Source: JAIBJN01 sp963842305 (GTDB lineage: Bacteria > Actinomycetota > Thermoleophilia > Gaiellales > Gaiellaceae). From it: a stretch of 64,000 nt of DNA. Where the stretch lies: contig CAWJFW010000005.1 of the NCBI GenBank assembly GCA_963842305.1, positions 248,001 through 312,000 of the forward strand, in the 5' to 3' direction. Positions 34,699 through 42,502 of this stretch are shown here, in pieces (the stretch's first letter is position 1; each line of letters begins with the position of its first letter). Below the pieces are notes generated by a model. It was given only the letters and a program-made list of their open reading frames with translations, did not search any database and was not told where the DNA came from. Both the position numbers and the translations under genes were made by a program.

Positions 34699-35669
34699 GC
34701 CACGTCCTCGGTCGACTCGGCCGCGAGCGATCCGAGCGCCCAGCCGGTCGTCACTCGAGCCAGCCGCTGGTCGAGCTCGAGCCGCGTGTCGATCCGGATC
34801 GGCCCGGCGTTGCGGAAGGGATACTCGCCGAACGGTGCCGGGAGAGGGTCCTCCAGAACCTCGAGGGTGACGTCTCCTCCCAGGGTCTCGAGATGGGCGC
34901 GGAGCTTTTCGAGCCCGGTCGGCACCGAGCCGGAGGGCGAGATTCCGACCAGCATCGACCGGCCGCTGAACGCGGCCAGGTCACGAGCCAGGTCGACTGC
35001 GGCGATCCGGTCGTACTCGGACGACGTGAGCCGCAGGCCGCGGACCCACGTCTGCCCCTCGGCGGCGAGCTCCTCGAGGGGGCTGTGAGACGATTCGGAC
35101 ACCTCGGCCTCTACGCCGCCTCCGTTCGCGGCCCCGTCCGTCGACGCGATCAGCTCGGCGATCGCCTGCCGCCGAATCGTCTCGCGGATGTACCGCTTGC
35201 CGCGGTTGACCGGCTCGATGAGCGCCAGGCCGGCCAGCCCGAGCCGATCGGCCACGAGGGCCGCCACCATCCCGCCCGACAGAGCCCCGACCAGTCCGAC
35301 GGTGCTCACCCCGCTCGCTTCGGAGAGGACCGCCACGGCCTCCTCGGTGTCCGCGAGTCGGGCTGAGAGGTCGATCTCGCCCGCCGGCCCGCGGTTCGGG
35401 TGGAGATCCGGACGGACGCGAAGGGTCGGGAACCCGGCCGCCGCAAGGTGCCCGGCGATCAACGTCTCGAGCCGGCGAAGGTTGCCGTGCTCAGGACCGA
35501 TCGACGGCGAGATCACCCAGCCGACGGCTCGGCGCTCTGCAAGAGGTGCGGAGAGCAGCGTGAGAGCGCGGCTGGGCCCGACTCGGCGCTCGAGAAATTC
35601 CTCGGAGATCCCGGCGGCGGGGTCCTCATAGCGGCGCTCACGTCGCAAGCGCTCGAGGTCGATCGGCAT
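34695..35669 (-). CDS. Alpha/beta hydrolase (exosortase-A hydrolase 2-like)
   Basis: This 324-residue protein starts at ATG 35669, with AGGAG close upstream. It shows VISPSIGPEHGNLRRLETLIAGHLAAAG and a nucleophile elbow VGALSGGMVAAL with Ser, then LIEPVNRGKRYIRETIRRQA, similar to hydrolase 2 of exosortase-A loci. It is divergent from the dehydrogenase gene at 35838, with 168 nt between. With the 33838 gene it repeats the hydrolase pair of such loci, but no exosortase or PEP-CTERM protein is present. Its substrate is unknown; a thioester editing function for the nearby carrier proteins is possible. Confidence 0.65.
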   Translation of the reverse strand: MPIDLERLRRERRYEDPAAGISEEFLERRVGPSRALTLLSAPLAERRAVGWVISPSIGPEHGNLRRLETLIAGHLAAAGFPTLRVRPDLHPNRGPAGEIDLSARLADTEEAVAVLSEASGVSTVGLVGALSGGMVAALVADRLGLAGLALIEPVNRGKRYIRETIRRQAIAELIASTDGAANGGGVEAEVSESSHSPLEELAAEGQTWVRGLRLTSSEYDRIAAVDLARDLAAFSGRSMLVGISPSGSVPTGLEKLRAHLETLGGDVTLEVLEDPLPAPFGEYPFRNAGPIRIDTRLELDQRLARVTTGWALGSLAAESTEDVA

Positions 35670-35837
35670 CTTCTCCTCGCGTGCTGCCCCTAGACGACCC
35701 CTCGCAAGGTACGGACCGACGTACGAGGAGCGCTCGGTATTGTCTTCCTCTCCCCCCGAAGCTATAAAGCGACACGGCGGGGACGTCAAGCAACGAAGGT
35801 GGGCGGCGGCCGGGGATCGCTCGCACTCAATCTCACG

Positions 35838-36983
35838 ATGGATTTCGAGCTCAGCGAGGAACAGCGGTCGCTGCGGCAGTCGATCGTCGAGTTCGCACGG
35901 CGCGAGCTCAACGAGGACGTCGTTCAGCGAGACAAGACGGCGTCCTTCTCACACGAGGCCTGGACGAAGTGCGCCGATCTCGGCCTCCTCGGGCTGCCCG
36001 TCCCGAAGGAGTACGGAGGGGTGGGCGCCGACGTGCTGACGACGGTGATCGCCCTCGAGGCACTCGGTTACGCGTGCACCGACAACGGCCTCGTCTTCTC
36101 GCTGAACGCGCAGATGTGGGCCTGCGAGACGCCGATCATCCATTTCGGGACGGACGAGCAGAAGCATCGCTATCTGCCCGGCCTGAGCGACGGGTCGCTC
36201 CTCGCGGCCCACGGGATGAGCGAGCCGGGCTCGGGGTCCGATGCCTTCGCGCTCTCGACCGTCGCCGAGCGGAGTGACGGTGGCTACGTTCTCACCGGCA
36301 CGAAGACGTTCGTCACGAATGCGCCCGAGGCCGACCTCTACGTCGTGTTCGCGACGATCGACCGCTCGCTCGGCTTTGCCGGTATCACCGGGTTTCTGGT
36401 CGAGAAGGGGACTGCGGGCCTCTCTGTCGGGAACCCGCTTTCGAAGATGGGGCTGCGCACGTCGCCCATGAGCGAGGTGATCCTCGAGGGCTGCGAGGTC
36501 GGCGAGGACGCCGTCCTCGGCGAGCCGGGCGGCGGCATGGCCGTCTTCAACTCGTCGATGGTCTGGGAGCGGAGCTGCATCCTGGCGAGCGCCGTGGGTG
36601 CGATGGAGCGGCAGCTCGAGCAGTCGATCGTCTATGCGCAGGAGCGCAAGCAGTTCGGCAAGTCAATCGGGAGCTTCCAGGCCGTGGCGAATCCTCTCGT
36701 GGACATGAAGATCCGGCTCGAGACGGCCAGACTCCTGCTCTACCGGCTTGCCTGGTTGCTCGATTCCGGCCGCCCGGCGACGCTCGATTCAGCGCTCGTG
36801 AAGCTCTACCTGAGCGACAGCTACCTGCGGTCGAGCCTCGACGCGCTGCAGGTGCACGGGGGCTACGGCTACATGACCGAGTACGAGGTCGAGCGCGAGG
36901 TGCGCGATGCCATCGGCAGCCGCCTCTACTCGGGCACATCGGAGATTCAGTACAACATCGCCGCGCGGAGCCTTGGGCTGTGA
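35838..36983 (+). CDS. Acyl-CoA-dehydrogenase-like flavoprotein, candidate prolyl-carrier-protein dehydrogenase
   Basis: This 381-residue protein has all acyl-CoA dehydrogenase features: MSEPGSGSDA near 127, GTKTFVTNA, ERKQFGKSIGSFQ (FAD-binding Arg) and QVHGGYGY. The usual catalytic Glu in YEGT is replaced: the text reads RLYSGTSEIQ with Ser365. A Glu at position 244 in WERSCILAS occupies the alternative base site known from isovaleryl-CoA dehydrogenase. It overlaps by 4 nt the adenylation-domain gene with a proline-like code, followed by a carrier protein. That triad is the one that makes pyrrole-2-carboxyl-S-carrier from L-proline (PltE, PltF, PltL; RedW, RedM, RedO), so I infer it oxidises a prolyl thioester. 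A housekeeping acyl-CoA dehydrogenase is the alternative. Confidence 0.75.
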   Translation: MDFELSEEQRSLRQSIVEFARRELNEDVVQRDKTASFSHEAWTKCADLGLLGLPVPKEYGGVGADVLTTVIALEALGYACTDNGLVFSLNAQMWACETPIIHFGTDEQKHRYLPGLSDGSLLAAHGMSEPGSGSDAFALSTVAERSDGGYVLTGTKTFVTNAPEADLYVVFATIDRSLGFAGITGFLVEKGTAGLSVGNPLSKMGLRTSPMSEVILEGCEVGEDAVLGEPGGGMAVFNSSMVWERSCILASAVGAMERQLEQSIVYAQERKQFGKSIGSFQAVANPLVDMKIRLETARLLLYRLAWLLDSGRPATLDSALVKLYLSDSYLRSSLDALQVHGGYGYMTEYEVEREVRDAIGSRLYSGTSEIQYNIAARSLGL

Positions 36984-38596
36984 GCACGACCCTCGTCCAC
37001 GACCTCCTCCGCGCCTCCGCCGAGCGCTTCCCCTCGCGAACGGCGGTCGTCGACGGCGAGCGCTCGGCCACGTACGCGGAGCTCGACGGGACGGCGAACC
37101 GTCTCGCCCACCTGCTCGTGGCGCACGGCGTCCGTCACGGCGACCGGGTCGGCCTCTACCTGGACAAGTCGCTCGAGGCGCTGATCGGGATCTACGGGAT
37201 CCTGAAGGCCGGCGCGAGCTACGTCCCGCTCGACCCGGGAGCGCCCCCGCTTCGCCTCGCCTCGATCGCGGAGGACGCCGATCTGCGCTGCCTCATCACG
37301 AGCAAGGCGAAGGCGGAGCTCTGGGCCTCGCTCATCGCCGAAGGCGCCCAGGTCGACACTCTCGTCGTCCTCGACGCCGTCGACGGGGAGATTGCGCCCC
37401 CCGACGGGGTCGAGAGCGCTACGTCGTCGGCTCTGGAAGAGCACGTCTCCGACGTCCCGCCCGACGTGCCGCGCTCGGGCTCGGATCTCGCGTACATCCT
37501 CTACACGTCGGGATCGACGGGCGTGCCGAAGGGCGTCATGCTCTCCCACCTCAACGCGATGTCCTTCGTGGACTGGGCGACCGAGGAGTTCGACGTCACG
37601 GAGGAGGATCGCCTTTCGAGCCACGCGCCGCTCCACTTCGACCTCTCGGTCTTCGACCTGTTCGCCGCCGCGAAGGCCGGCGCGGCGGTCGTGCTCGTCC
37701 CGCAGCAGCTCGCGCTCTTCCCGGTCGAGCTTGCAACGTGGATCCGGGACTCCGCGCTCACGATCTGGTACTCGGTGCCGTCGATCCTCACGCTGCTCGT
37801 GCTGCGGGGGCGGCTGCACGAGACGGAGCTGCCCGCGCTGCGGACGGTTCTCTTCGCCGGCGAGGTGTTCCCGACCAAGTACCTGCACCAGGTGATGCAG
37901 ATTCTCTCCGGCGCGCGCTTCGCGAATCTCTTCGGCCCGACCGAGACCAACGTCTGCACGTGGTACGAGGTTCCCCGCTGGACCGACGAGCCGCCGGACT
38001 CGATCCCGATCGGGAAGCCGATCGCCGGAGTCGAGACGTTCGCGGTGGCGGAGGACGGCTCTGTCCTCCCCCCAGGAGAGGTCGGCGAGCTGTACGTTCG
38101 CGGGCCGACAGTCATGCAGGGCTACTGGGGCGACGAGCAGCGAACGCAGGCGGCGCTCCTCCGCGACTGGCAGGGTGAGAGCGGCGGGCTTCCGGTCTAC
38201 CGCACGGGCGACCTGGCCTATCTCGACGAGCACGGCGACTGGATCTTCCTCGGCCGGCGAGACTCCCAGATCAAGAGTCGGGGCTACCGCATCGAGCTGG
38301 GCGACATCGAGGCGGCCCTGAGCCAGCATCCGTTCGTGCTGGAGTGCGCCGTCGTGGCGGTGCCGGACGAGGTCGTCACGAACCGGATCAAGGCCTTCGT
38401 CGTCGCGAGCGACACGGTTGACGAGGATGAGCTGTCCCGCTTTTGCGCCGAGCGGATCCCGCGCTACATGACGCCGGAGCTCTATGAGTTCCTGGACGAG
38501 CTCCCGCGGTCGTCAACCGGCAAGATCGATCGACGCGCGCTCTCCACGGCGCCCGCTGCCCAGGCGACGTCCGCCGCAGCGGATTCCGACGACTGA
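36980..38596 (+). CDS. Stand-alone amino-acid adenylation domain, predicted L-proline specific
   Basis: This 538-residue enzyme is an NRPS-type adenylation domain without condensation or carrier domains. Core motifs: YTSGSTGVPKGVM (175), FGPTETNVCTWYE (318), YRTGDLAY, GRRDSQIKSRGYRIELGDIE and the Lys in SSTGKIDRR. Pocket residues read D221, L222, F225, Y264, L291, A293, L317, V325, C326, that is DLFYLALVC, one position from the DLLYLALVC code I recall for proline-activating PltF and RedM. It would make prolyl-AMP and load the carrier protein at 38640. The GTG start overlaps the dehydrogenase stop. The carrier gene follows after 43 nt. Confidence 0.8.
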   Translation: MSTTLVHDLLRASAERFPSRTAVVDGERSATYAELDGTANRLAHLLVAHGVRHGDRVGLYLDKSLEALIGIYGILKAGASYVPLDPGAPPLRLASIAEDADLRCLITSKAKAELWASLIAEGAQVDTLVVLDAVDGEIAPPDGVESATSSALEEHVSDVPPDVPRSGSDLAYILYTSGSTGVPKGVMLSHLNAMSFVDWATEEFDVTEEDRLSSHAPLHFDLSVFDLFAAAKAGAAVVLVPQQLALFPVELATWIRDSALTIWYSVPSILTLLVLRGRLHETELPALRTVLFAGEVFPTKYLHQVMQILSGARFANLFGPTETNVCTWYEVPRWTDEPPDSIPIGKPIAGVETFAVAEDGSVLPPGEVGELYVRGPTVMQGYWGDEQRTQAALLRDWQGESGGLPVYRTGDLAYLDEHGDWIFLGRRDSQIKSRGYRIELGDIEAALSQHPFVLECAVVAVPDEVVTNRIKAFVVASDTVDEDELSRFCAERIPRYMTPELYEFLDELPRSSTGKIDRRALSTAPAAQATSAAADSDD

Positions 38597-38639
38597 CCGC
38601 GAACGACGAACCCGGGCCAACGAGATCGAGAGGAGATCG

Positions 38640-38885
38640 GTGTCGACCGAAGCGCAGATCAAGGACCTGATGGCGAGCAACCTGCACTGGAGCGGCTCGT
38701 GGGCCGACGTCGACGCCGACTACCCGCTCCTCGAGAAGCAGGTTGTCGATTCCCTGGGGATGATCACGCTGATCTCCCTGCTCGAGGACGAGTTCGACGT
38801 GGAGATCGACGACCGCGACGTCGTGCCGAGCAACTTCTCGACGATCGGCAGCATCGCCGCGCTCGTCGAGTCGAAGCGCTCGTAG
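38640..38885 (+). CDS. Peptidyl/acyl carrier protein
   Basis: This 81-residue protein has the phosphopantetheine site Ser38 in KQVVDSLGMITLI and the acidic helix LEDEFDVEIDDRDVVPSNF. The GTG at 38640 is chosen because AGGAG lies a few bases upstream. As the partner of the adenylation domain and the flavoprotein it would hold proline during oxidation to the pyrrole. No acyltransferase that would take the product is adjacent on this strand; the nearest candidates are the two hydrolases upstream and the GNAT protein at 25932. Confidence 0.85.
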   Translation: MSTEAQIKDLMASNLHWSGSWADVDADYPLLEKQVVDSLGMITLISLLEDEFDVEIDDRDVVPSNFSTIGSIAALVESKRS

Positions 38886-38893
38886 GCTGGAGC

Positions 38894-39604
38894 CTAGATC
38901 TCGACGACGAGACCGTCCGTCGCGACGGGAACGCCGTCGGGCGCCGGCAGCTCGACCGGGCGGTGCGTGAGGAGGATCGGCCCGTCCGCAGCTGCGAGTG
39001 CCTCCTCCGCGGACAGGTGGCCGCGCGGGAACCCGTCCTTCGTGGAGTCGGCGAGGGTCGCCTCGCACAGGAAGAGATCGGCGGCGCGCGCCAGCTCGGC
39101 CAGCTCGCTCGTCGGGGCGGAGTCCCCCGAGTAGGCGAGCGTGCTCCCGTTGTGCGTGACCCGGAACCCGAATGCAGTGAGGTCGTAGTGCGGAAGCATG
39201 CACGCCTGCACCTCGAAGCCGGCGGTCGTGAAGGGCACGCGGGGCTCGAACTCGCGGATGTCGAAGGCGTCCTCGAACATCGCCTTGTTGCCCCAGTGGG
39301 CAGCGAACTCGTCCAGCTGGCCGCGACCACCCGGTGGGAGCCACAGGGCGCAGTCGATCCGGTGCTCTTGCGGGCCGTAGGCGTTGAGCCAGGCCCATGG
39401 CACGAGGTCGCCCCAGTGGTCGAGGTGGAAATGCGTGATCGCGATCGAGCGCGGGGAGAGCCCGAGGTCGCGAAGTCGTCCGAGAACGCCCGGCCCGCAG
39501 TCGAGTAGAAGCGAACCGTCGCCCTGCACGAGGTAGCCGGACTGGGCGCTCCCGGGGTTCGGCCAGGCGGGGGACGAGCCGATGACGGTCAGGCGCACCT
39601 CCAT
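38894..39604 (-). CDS. MBL-fold metal-dependent hydrolase (RNase Z-like)
   Basis: This 236-residue protein begins EVRLTVIGSSPAWPNPGSAQSGYL and carries THFHLDHWGDL, the HxHxDH metal site, with SGDSAPTSEL and ILLTHRPVEL further on. This is the ElaC/RNase Z-like subgroup of metallo-beta-lactamase enzymes, used for phosphodiesters but also for lactones and thioesters. The ATG at 39604 gives the conserved N-terminus; an ATG at 39619 would overlap the divergent mutase subunit gene. It is convergent with the carrier gene (8-nt gap). A role as a thioesterase in the pyrrole cassette is possible but unsupported. Confidence 0.75.
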   Translation of the reverse strand: MEVRLTVIGSSPAWPNPGSAQSGYLVQGDGSLLLDCGPGVLGRLRDLGLSPRSIAITHFHLDHWGDLVPWAWLNAYGPQEHRIDCALWLPPGGRGQLDEFAAHWGNKAMFEDAFDIREFEPRVPFTTAGFEVQACMLPHYDLTAFGFRVTHNGSTLAYSGDSAPTSELAELARAADLFLCEATLADSTKDGFPRGHLSAEEALAAADGPILLTHRPVELPAPDGVPVATDGLVVEI

Positions 39605-39617
39605 ATACTGGCGCACC

Positions 39618-40019
39618 ATGGCCAGGAAGATCCGGGTCGTGATCGCAAAGCCGGGGCTTGACGGTCACGACAGGGGGGCAAAGATCATCGCCAGAGCCCT
39701 CAGGGACGCCGGCATGGAGGTGATCTACACGGGCCTCCACCAGACGCCCGAGCAGATCGTGGAGACCGCGATCCAGGAGGATGCGGACGCCGTCGGCATC
39801 TCGATCCTCTCGGGCGCGCACATGACGCTCGTCCCGCGGATCCTCGACGGCCTGCGCGAGAACGGCGTGGAGGACGTGCTCGTCGTCGTCGGCGGCACGA
39901 TCCCGAGGGAGGACGTCGTCGCGCTCAAGGAGCAGGGCGTCGCCGAGATCTTCACGCCCGGCGCGCCGGTGTCCGAGATCGTCGACTTCCTGCGAGCGAA
40001 CGTCCCCGAGGCCGCATGA
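39618..40019 (+). CDS. icmB: Cobalamin-binding small subunit of acyl-CoA mutase (IcmB-like)
   Basis: This 133-residue Rossmann-type B12 domain has the base-off/His-on signature: KPGLDGHDRGAK (DxHxxG), the SILSGAH segment and VVVGGTIP. Its size matches IcmB (about 136). It starts at ATG 39618, where the family consensus begins; an earlier in-frame ATG at 39582 adds non-conserved residues. It would complete the mutase with the large subunit at 3864, about 34 kb away. It overlaps the enoyl-CoA hydratase by 4 nt. Another large subunit elsewhere in the genome is an alternative partner. Confidence 0.88.
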   Translation: MARKIRVVIAKPGLDGHDRGAKIIARALRDAGMEVIYTGLHQTPEQIVETAIQEDADAVGISILSGAHMTLVPRILDGLRENGVEDVLVVVGGTIPREDVVALKEQGVAEIFTPGAPVSEIVDFLRANVPEAA

Positions 40020-40786
40020 TCTCCGTCGAGCGGGACGGTGGGACCGCGATCGTGACGGTCGACCGCCAGGAGGCGATGAACGCTCTCGATCTCGAGCACG
40101 CCGAGTCTCTCCACGACACGCTGGCCGACCTCGCCGTCGACGAGAGCGCCCGCGTCGTCGTGCTCACCGGCGCTGGCGAAAAGGCCTTCATCGCCGGCGC
40201 GGACATCAAGTACATGCAGAGCCTCAGCGTGCTCGAAGCGCGTCGCTGGGGCGACCTGGGGCATGCCTGCGGCGCGCTGCTGGAGACGATGCCGAAGCCG
40301 ACCATCGCGGCGGTCAACGGCGTTGCGCTCGGCGGCGGCTGCGAGCTCGCACTCGCGTGCGACCTCCGCCTCGCCGCGTCGACCGCGCGCCTCGGGCAGC
40401 CCGAGATCAACCTCGGCGTCCTCCCGGGTTGGGGGGGCTCGGTCCGCCTGGCGCGGACGACGACCCTCGGTTTCGCCAAGGCGCTGATCTTCACCGGCCG
40501 GCCCGTCGGCGCCGCCGAGGCGCTGGAGCATGGGCTCGTGAACGCCGTCTACGAGCCCGACGAGCTGCGCGAGCGGACTCTCGAGCTCTGCCGCGACCTC
40601 GAGGCGAAGAGCGCGGTCGCGCTCGCGTATGCGAAGGAGGCTGTGAACCTCTCGCTTCAGGGCCCGCACCGAACCAACCTCGAGAGCGAAGCCCGCCTCT
40701 TCGCACTGCTCTTCGGCAGCGATGACCAGAAGGAAGGCATGGCCGCGTTCGTCGAGAAGCGCCCGCCCGAGTTCACCGGTCGCTGA
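40016..40786 (+). CDS. Enoyl-CoA hydratase/isomerase family protein
   Basis: This 256-residue crotonase has the oxyanion-hole segments GAGEKAFIAGADIKYM and GVALGGGCELALACD, with both catalytic glutamates (in GGGCE and LGQPEINLG). It would hydrate an enoyl-CoA in fatty-acid or branched-chain acid breakdown. Co-translation with the mutase B12 subunit suggests that both serve isobutyrate/butyrate-type CoA metabolism. Length and motifs are standard for the family. Confidence 0.9.
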   Translation: MISVERDGGTAIVTVDRQEAMNALDLEHAESLHDTLADLAVDESARVVVLTGAGEKAFIAGADIKYMQSLSVLEARRWGDLGHACGALLETMPKPTIAAVNGVALGGGCELALACDLRLAASTARLGQPEINLGVLPGWGGSVRLARTTTLGFAKALIFTGRPVGAAEALEHGLVNAVYEPDELRERTLELCRDLEAKSAVALAYAKEAVNLSLQGPHRTNLESEARLFALLFGSDDQKEGMAAFVEKRPPEFTGR

Positions 40787-40841
40787 GCTGTTCCGCGCGG
40801 CGCCTGGGGGCCGAGCCGTCGTTGGTAGGCTGGCTTGGAGC

Positions 40842-40927
40842 GGGAGTCCCTGGACGGGGGCTGAGAGGAGGCCGCGAGGCCTCGACCGCCACCACCTGAT
40901 CTGGGTCATGCCAGCGAAGGGACTCAC
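40842..40927 (+). promoter_or_regulatory. TPP riboswitch (THI element) controlling thiGSE
   Basis: The conserved cores GGCTGAGA (40858-40865) and ACCTGATCTGGGTCATGCC with CAGCGAAGGGA are present, with a variable hairpin GAGGCCGCGAGGCCTC between. The closing stem pairs GAGTCCC (40844-40850) with GGGACTC (40919-40925). That 3' strand lies directly before the thiG ATG and overlaps the only ribosome-binding site (AAGGGA), so TPP binding should hide it and stop translation. A TAGGCT hexamer at 40826-40831 may be the -10 box. Confidence 0.93.
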
Positions 40928-41713
40928 ATGAGCTCGACAGGCAACGATCAACTCGTCATCGCCGGGCGCACCTTCGGCTCGCGCCTTCTCACGGGCACCG
41001 GCAAGTACGACACCTTCGAGACGATGCGCGAGGCGCTCGGTGCATCCGGCTCCGAGATCGTCACCGTCGCCGTGCGGCGGATCGACCTCGACGCGGGAGA
41101 CGACGACATCACGACGTTTCTCCCGGAGAACGTGCTCCTGCTTCCGAACACGTCAGGCTGCGAGACGGCCGAGGAAGCTGTCCGCACGGCTCGGCTCGCG
41201 CGGGCGGGGGGTCTTCCGGACTGGGTGAAGCTCGAGGTCATTCCCGACCCGCGCTACCTGCTTCCCGACCCGGTCGAGACGCTCCGCGCCGCCGCCCTCC
41301 TCGTCGAGGAGGGGTTCACAGTGCTGCCCTACGTGTTGCCGGACCCCGTGCTCCAGAAGAAGCTGGAGGGGGTCGGGTGCGCCACGGTCATGCCGCTGGC
41401 CGCGCCGATCGGAAGCGGGCGGGGGCTCAAGCTCCGCGACGCGATCCGCATCATGATCGAACAGGCCGAAGTGCCTCTCGTGGTCGACGCGGGCCTCGGC
41501 TCGCCCTCGCACGCCGCAGAGGCCATGGAGCTCGGGGCGGACGCCGTGCTGGTCAACACGGCGATCGCGCGCGCGGACGATCCCGTCGAAATGGCGCGCG
41601 CGTTTCGGTTCGCGGTCGAGGCCGGGCGCATCGCGTTCAGGGCGGGGATCATGGAAGAGGGCGTGCAGGCGGTCGCCTCGAGCCCGCTGGCCGGCGCCGT
41701 ACACGAGCGATGA
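40928..41713 (+). CDS. thiG: Thiazole synthase
   Basis: This 261-residue cytoplasmic enzyme forms the thiazole phosphate of thiamine from deoxyxylulose phosphate, the ThiS thiocarboxylate and an imine. Family motifs: GRTFGSRLLTGTGKY, LPNTSGCETAEEAVRTARLAR, WVKLEVIPDP with the Schiff-base Lys, APIGSGRGL and VDAGLGSPSHAAEAMELGADAVL. It overlaps thiS by 4 nt and is under the riboswitch. No thiO/thiH or thiC is in the window. Confidence 0.95.
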   Translation: MSSTGNDQLVIAGRTFGSRLLTGTGKYDTFETMREALGASGSEIVTVAVRRIDLDAGDDDITTFLPENVLLLPNTSGCETAEEAVRTARLARAGGLPDWVKLEVIPDPRYLLPDPVETLRAAALLVEEGFTVLPYVLPDPVLQKKLEGVGCATVMPLAAPIGSGRGLKLRDAIRIMIEQAEVPLVVDAGLGSPSHAAEAMELGADAVLVNTAIARADDPVEMARAFRFAVEAGRIAFRAGIMEEGVQAVASSPLAGAVHER

Positions 41714-41916
41714 GCGCGAGCGTCGTGGTCAACGGCCGCGACCAGCAGGTCGCGGAAGGCGAGACCGTGGCCGGGCTGCTCCAGCGACTGGGGCTGGGCG
41801 CCCGGTTCGCGCTCGTCGAGCGAAACGGCGAGCCCGTCGAGCGGACGCGCTACGAGGAGGTGCGGCTCGAAGATGGCGACCGCCTCGTCGTCGCCAGGCC
41901 CGTGGCCGGCGGCTGA
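41710..41916 (+). CDS. thiS: Sulfur carrier protein ThiS
   Basis: This 68-residue ubiquitin-fold protein ends in the required Gly-Gly (PVAGG), the site of adenylation and thiocarboxylate formation. VVVNGRDQQVAEGETVAGLLQ and the ALVERNGEPV segment are typical. ATG 41710 overlaps the thiG stop codon; the 3' end overlaps thiE by 44 nt if thiE starts at 41873. Confidence 0.92.
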   Translation: MSASVVVNGRDQQVAEGETVAGLLQRLGLGARFALVERNGEPVERTRYEEVRLEDGDRLVVARPVAGG

Positions 41917-42496
41917 GGCCCGGCTCTACCTGGTCACCGCCGCGCGTTCCGACCTGGAGGCCTTCCTCGAGGCTGCGGTCTCCGGCGGGGTCGACCTGGT
42001 GCAGGTGCGGGAGAAGGAGCTCCCGGACGGTGAGCTGCTCCGGGTGCTGGAGGAGGCCCGCGCGGTCACACGCCGACTGGGCGTCCCGCTGATCGTGAAC
42101 GATCGACCCGACCTTGCCTCGCTCGTCGGGGCCGACGGCGTCCACGTCGGGCAGGACGACCTGCCCGTCGCCGCCGTCCGCCGCTTCGGCCTTCCGGTCG
42201 GCCTCTCCACGCATGCACCGGAGGAGTTGGCCCGCGCGGAGTCGGACTACGTCGGCGTCGGACCGGTCTTCGCGACGCCGACGAAGGAGGGGCGGCCGGC
42301 CGTCGGGCTCGACTACGTTCGACACGCCGCGACGCACGCGCGAGTGCCCTGGTTCGCCATCGGTGGCATCGACGAGACGAACGTCTCGGATGCCGTCTCG
42401 GCAGGGGCGACGCGCATCGCTGTCGTGCGGGCGATCGGCGAAGCCGCAAATCCCGAGCGGGCCGCGCGCACCCTCCGGCGCGCGCTCGGCGACTAG
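41873..42496 (+). CDS. thiE: Thiamine phosphate synthase
   Basis: This 207-residue TIM-barrel enzyme couples HMP diphosphate and thiazole phosphate to thiamine phosphate. Motifs: LVQVREKELPDGELL, LIVNDRPDLASLVGADGVHVGQDDLP, STHAPEELARAESDYVGVGPVFATPTK and FAIGGIDETNV. The ATG at 41873 lies well inside thiS, a large overlap, but no better in-frame start follows before the conserved strand RLYLVTA. It ends 6 nt before the convergent M23 gene. Confidence 0.92.
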   Translation: MATASSSPGPWPAAEARLYLVTAARSDLEAFLEAAVSGGVDLVQVREKELPDGELLRVLEEARAVTRRLGVPLIVNDRPDLASLVGADGVHVGQDDLPVAAVRRFGLPVGLSTHAPEELARAESDYVGVGPVFATPTKEGRPAVGLDYVRHAATHARVPWFAIGGIDETNVSDAVSAGATRIAVVRAIGEAANPERAARTLRRALGD

Positions 42497-42502
42497 GCCG
42501 GC

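Noticed and set aside
39582..39617. Longer start for the B12 subunit
   Set aside because: The added residues are not family-like and the region is the 5' end of the divergent hydrolase gene.
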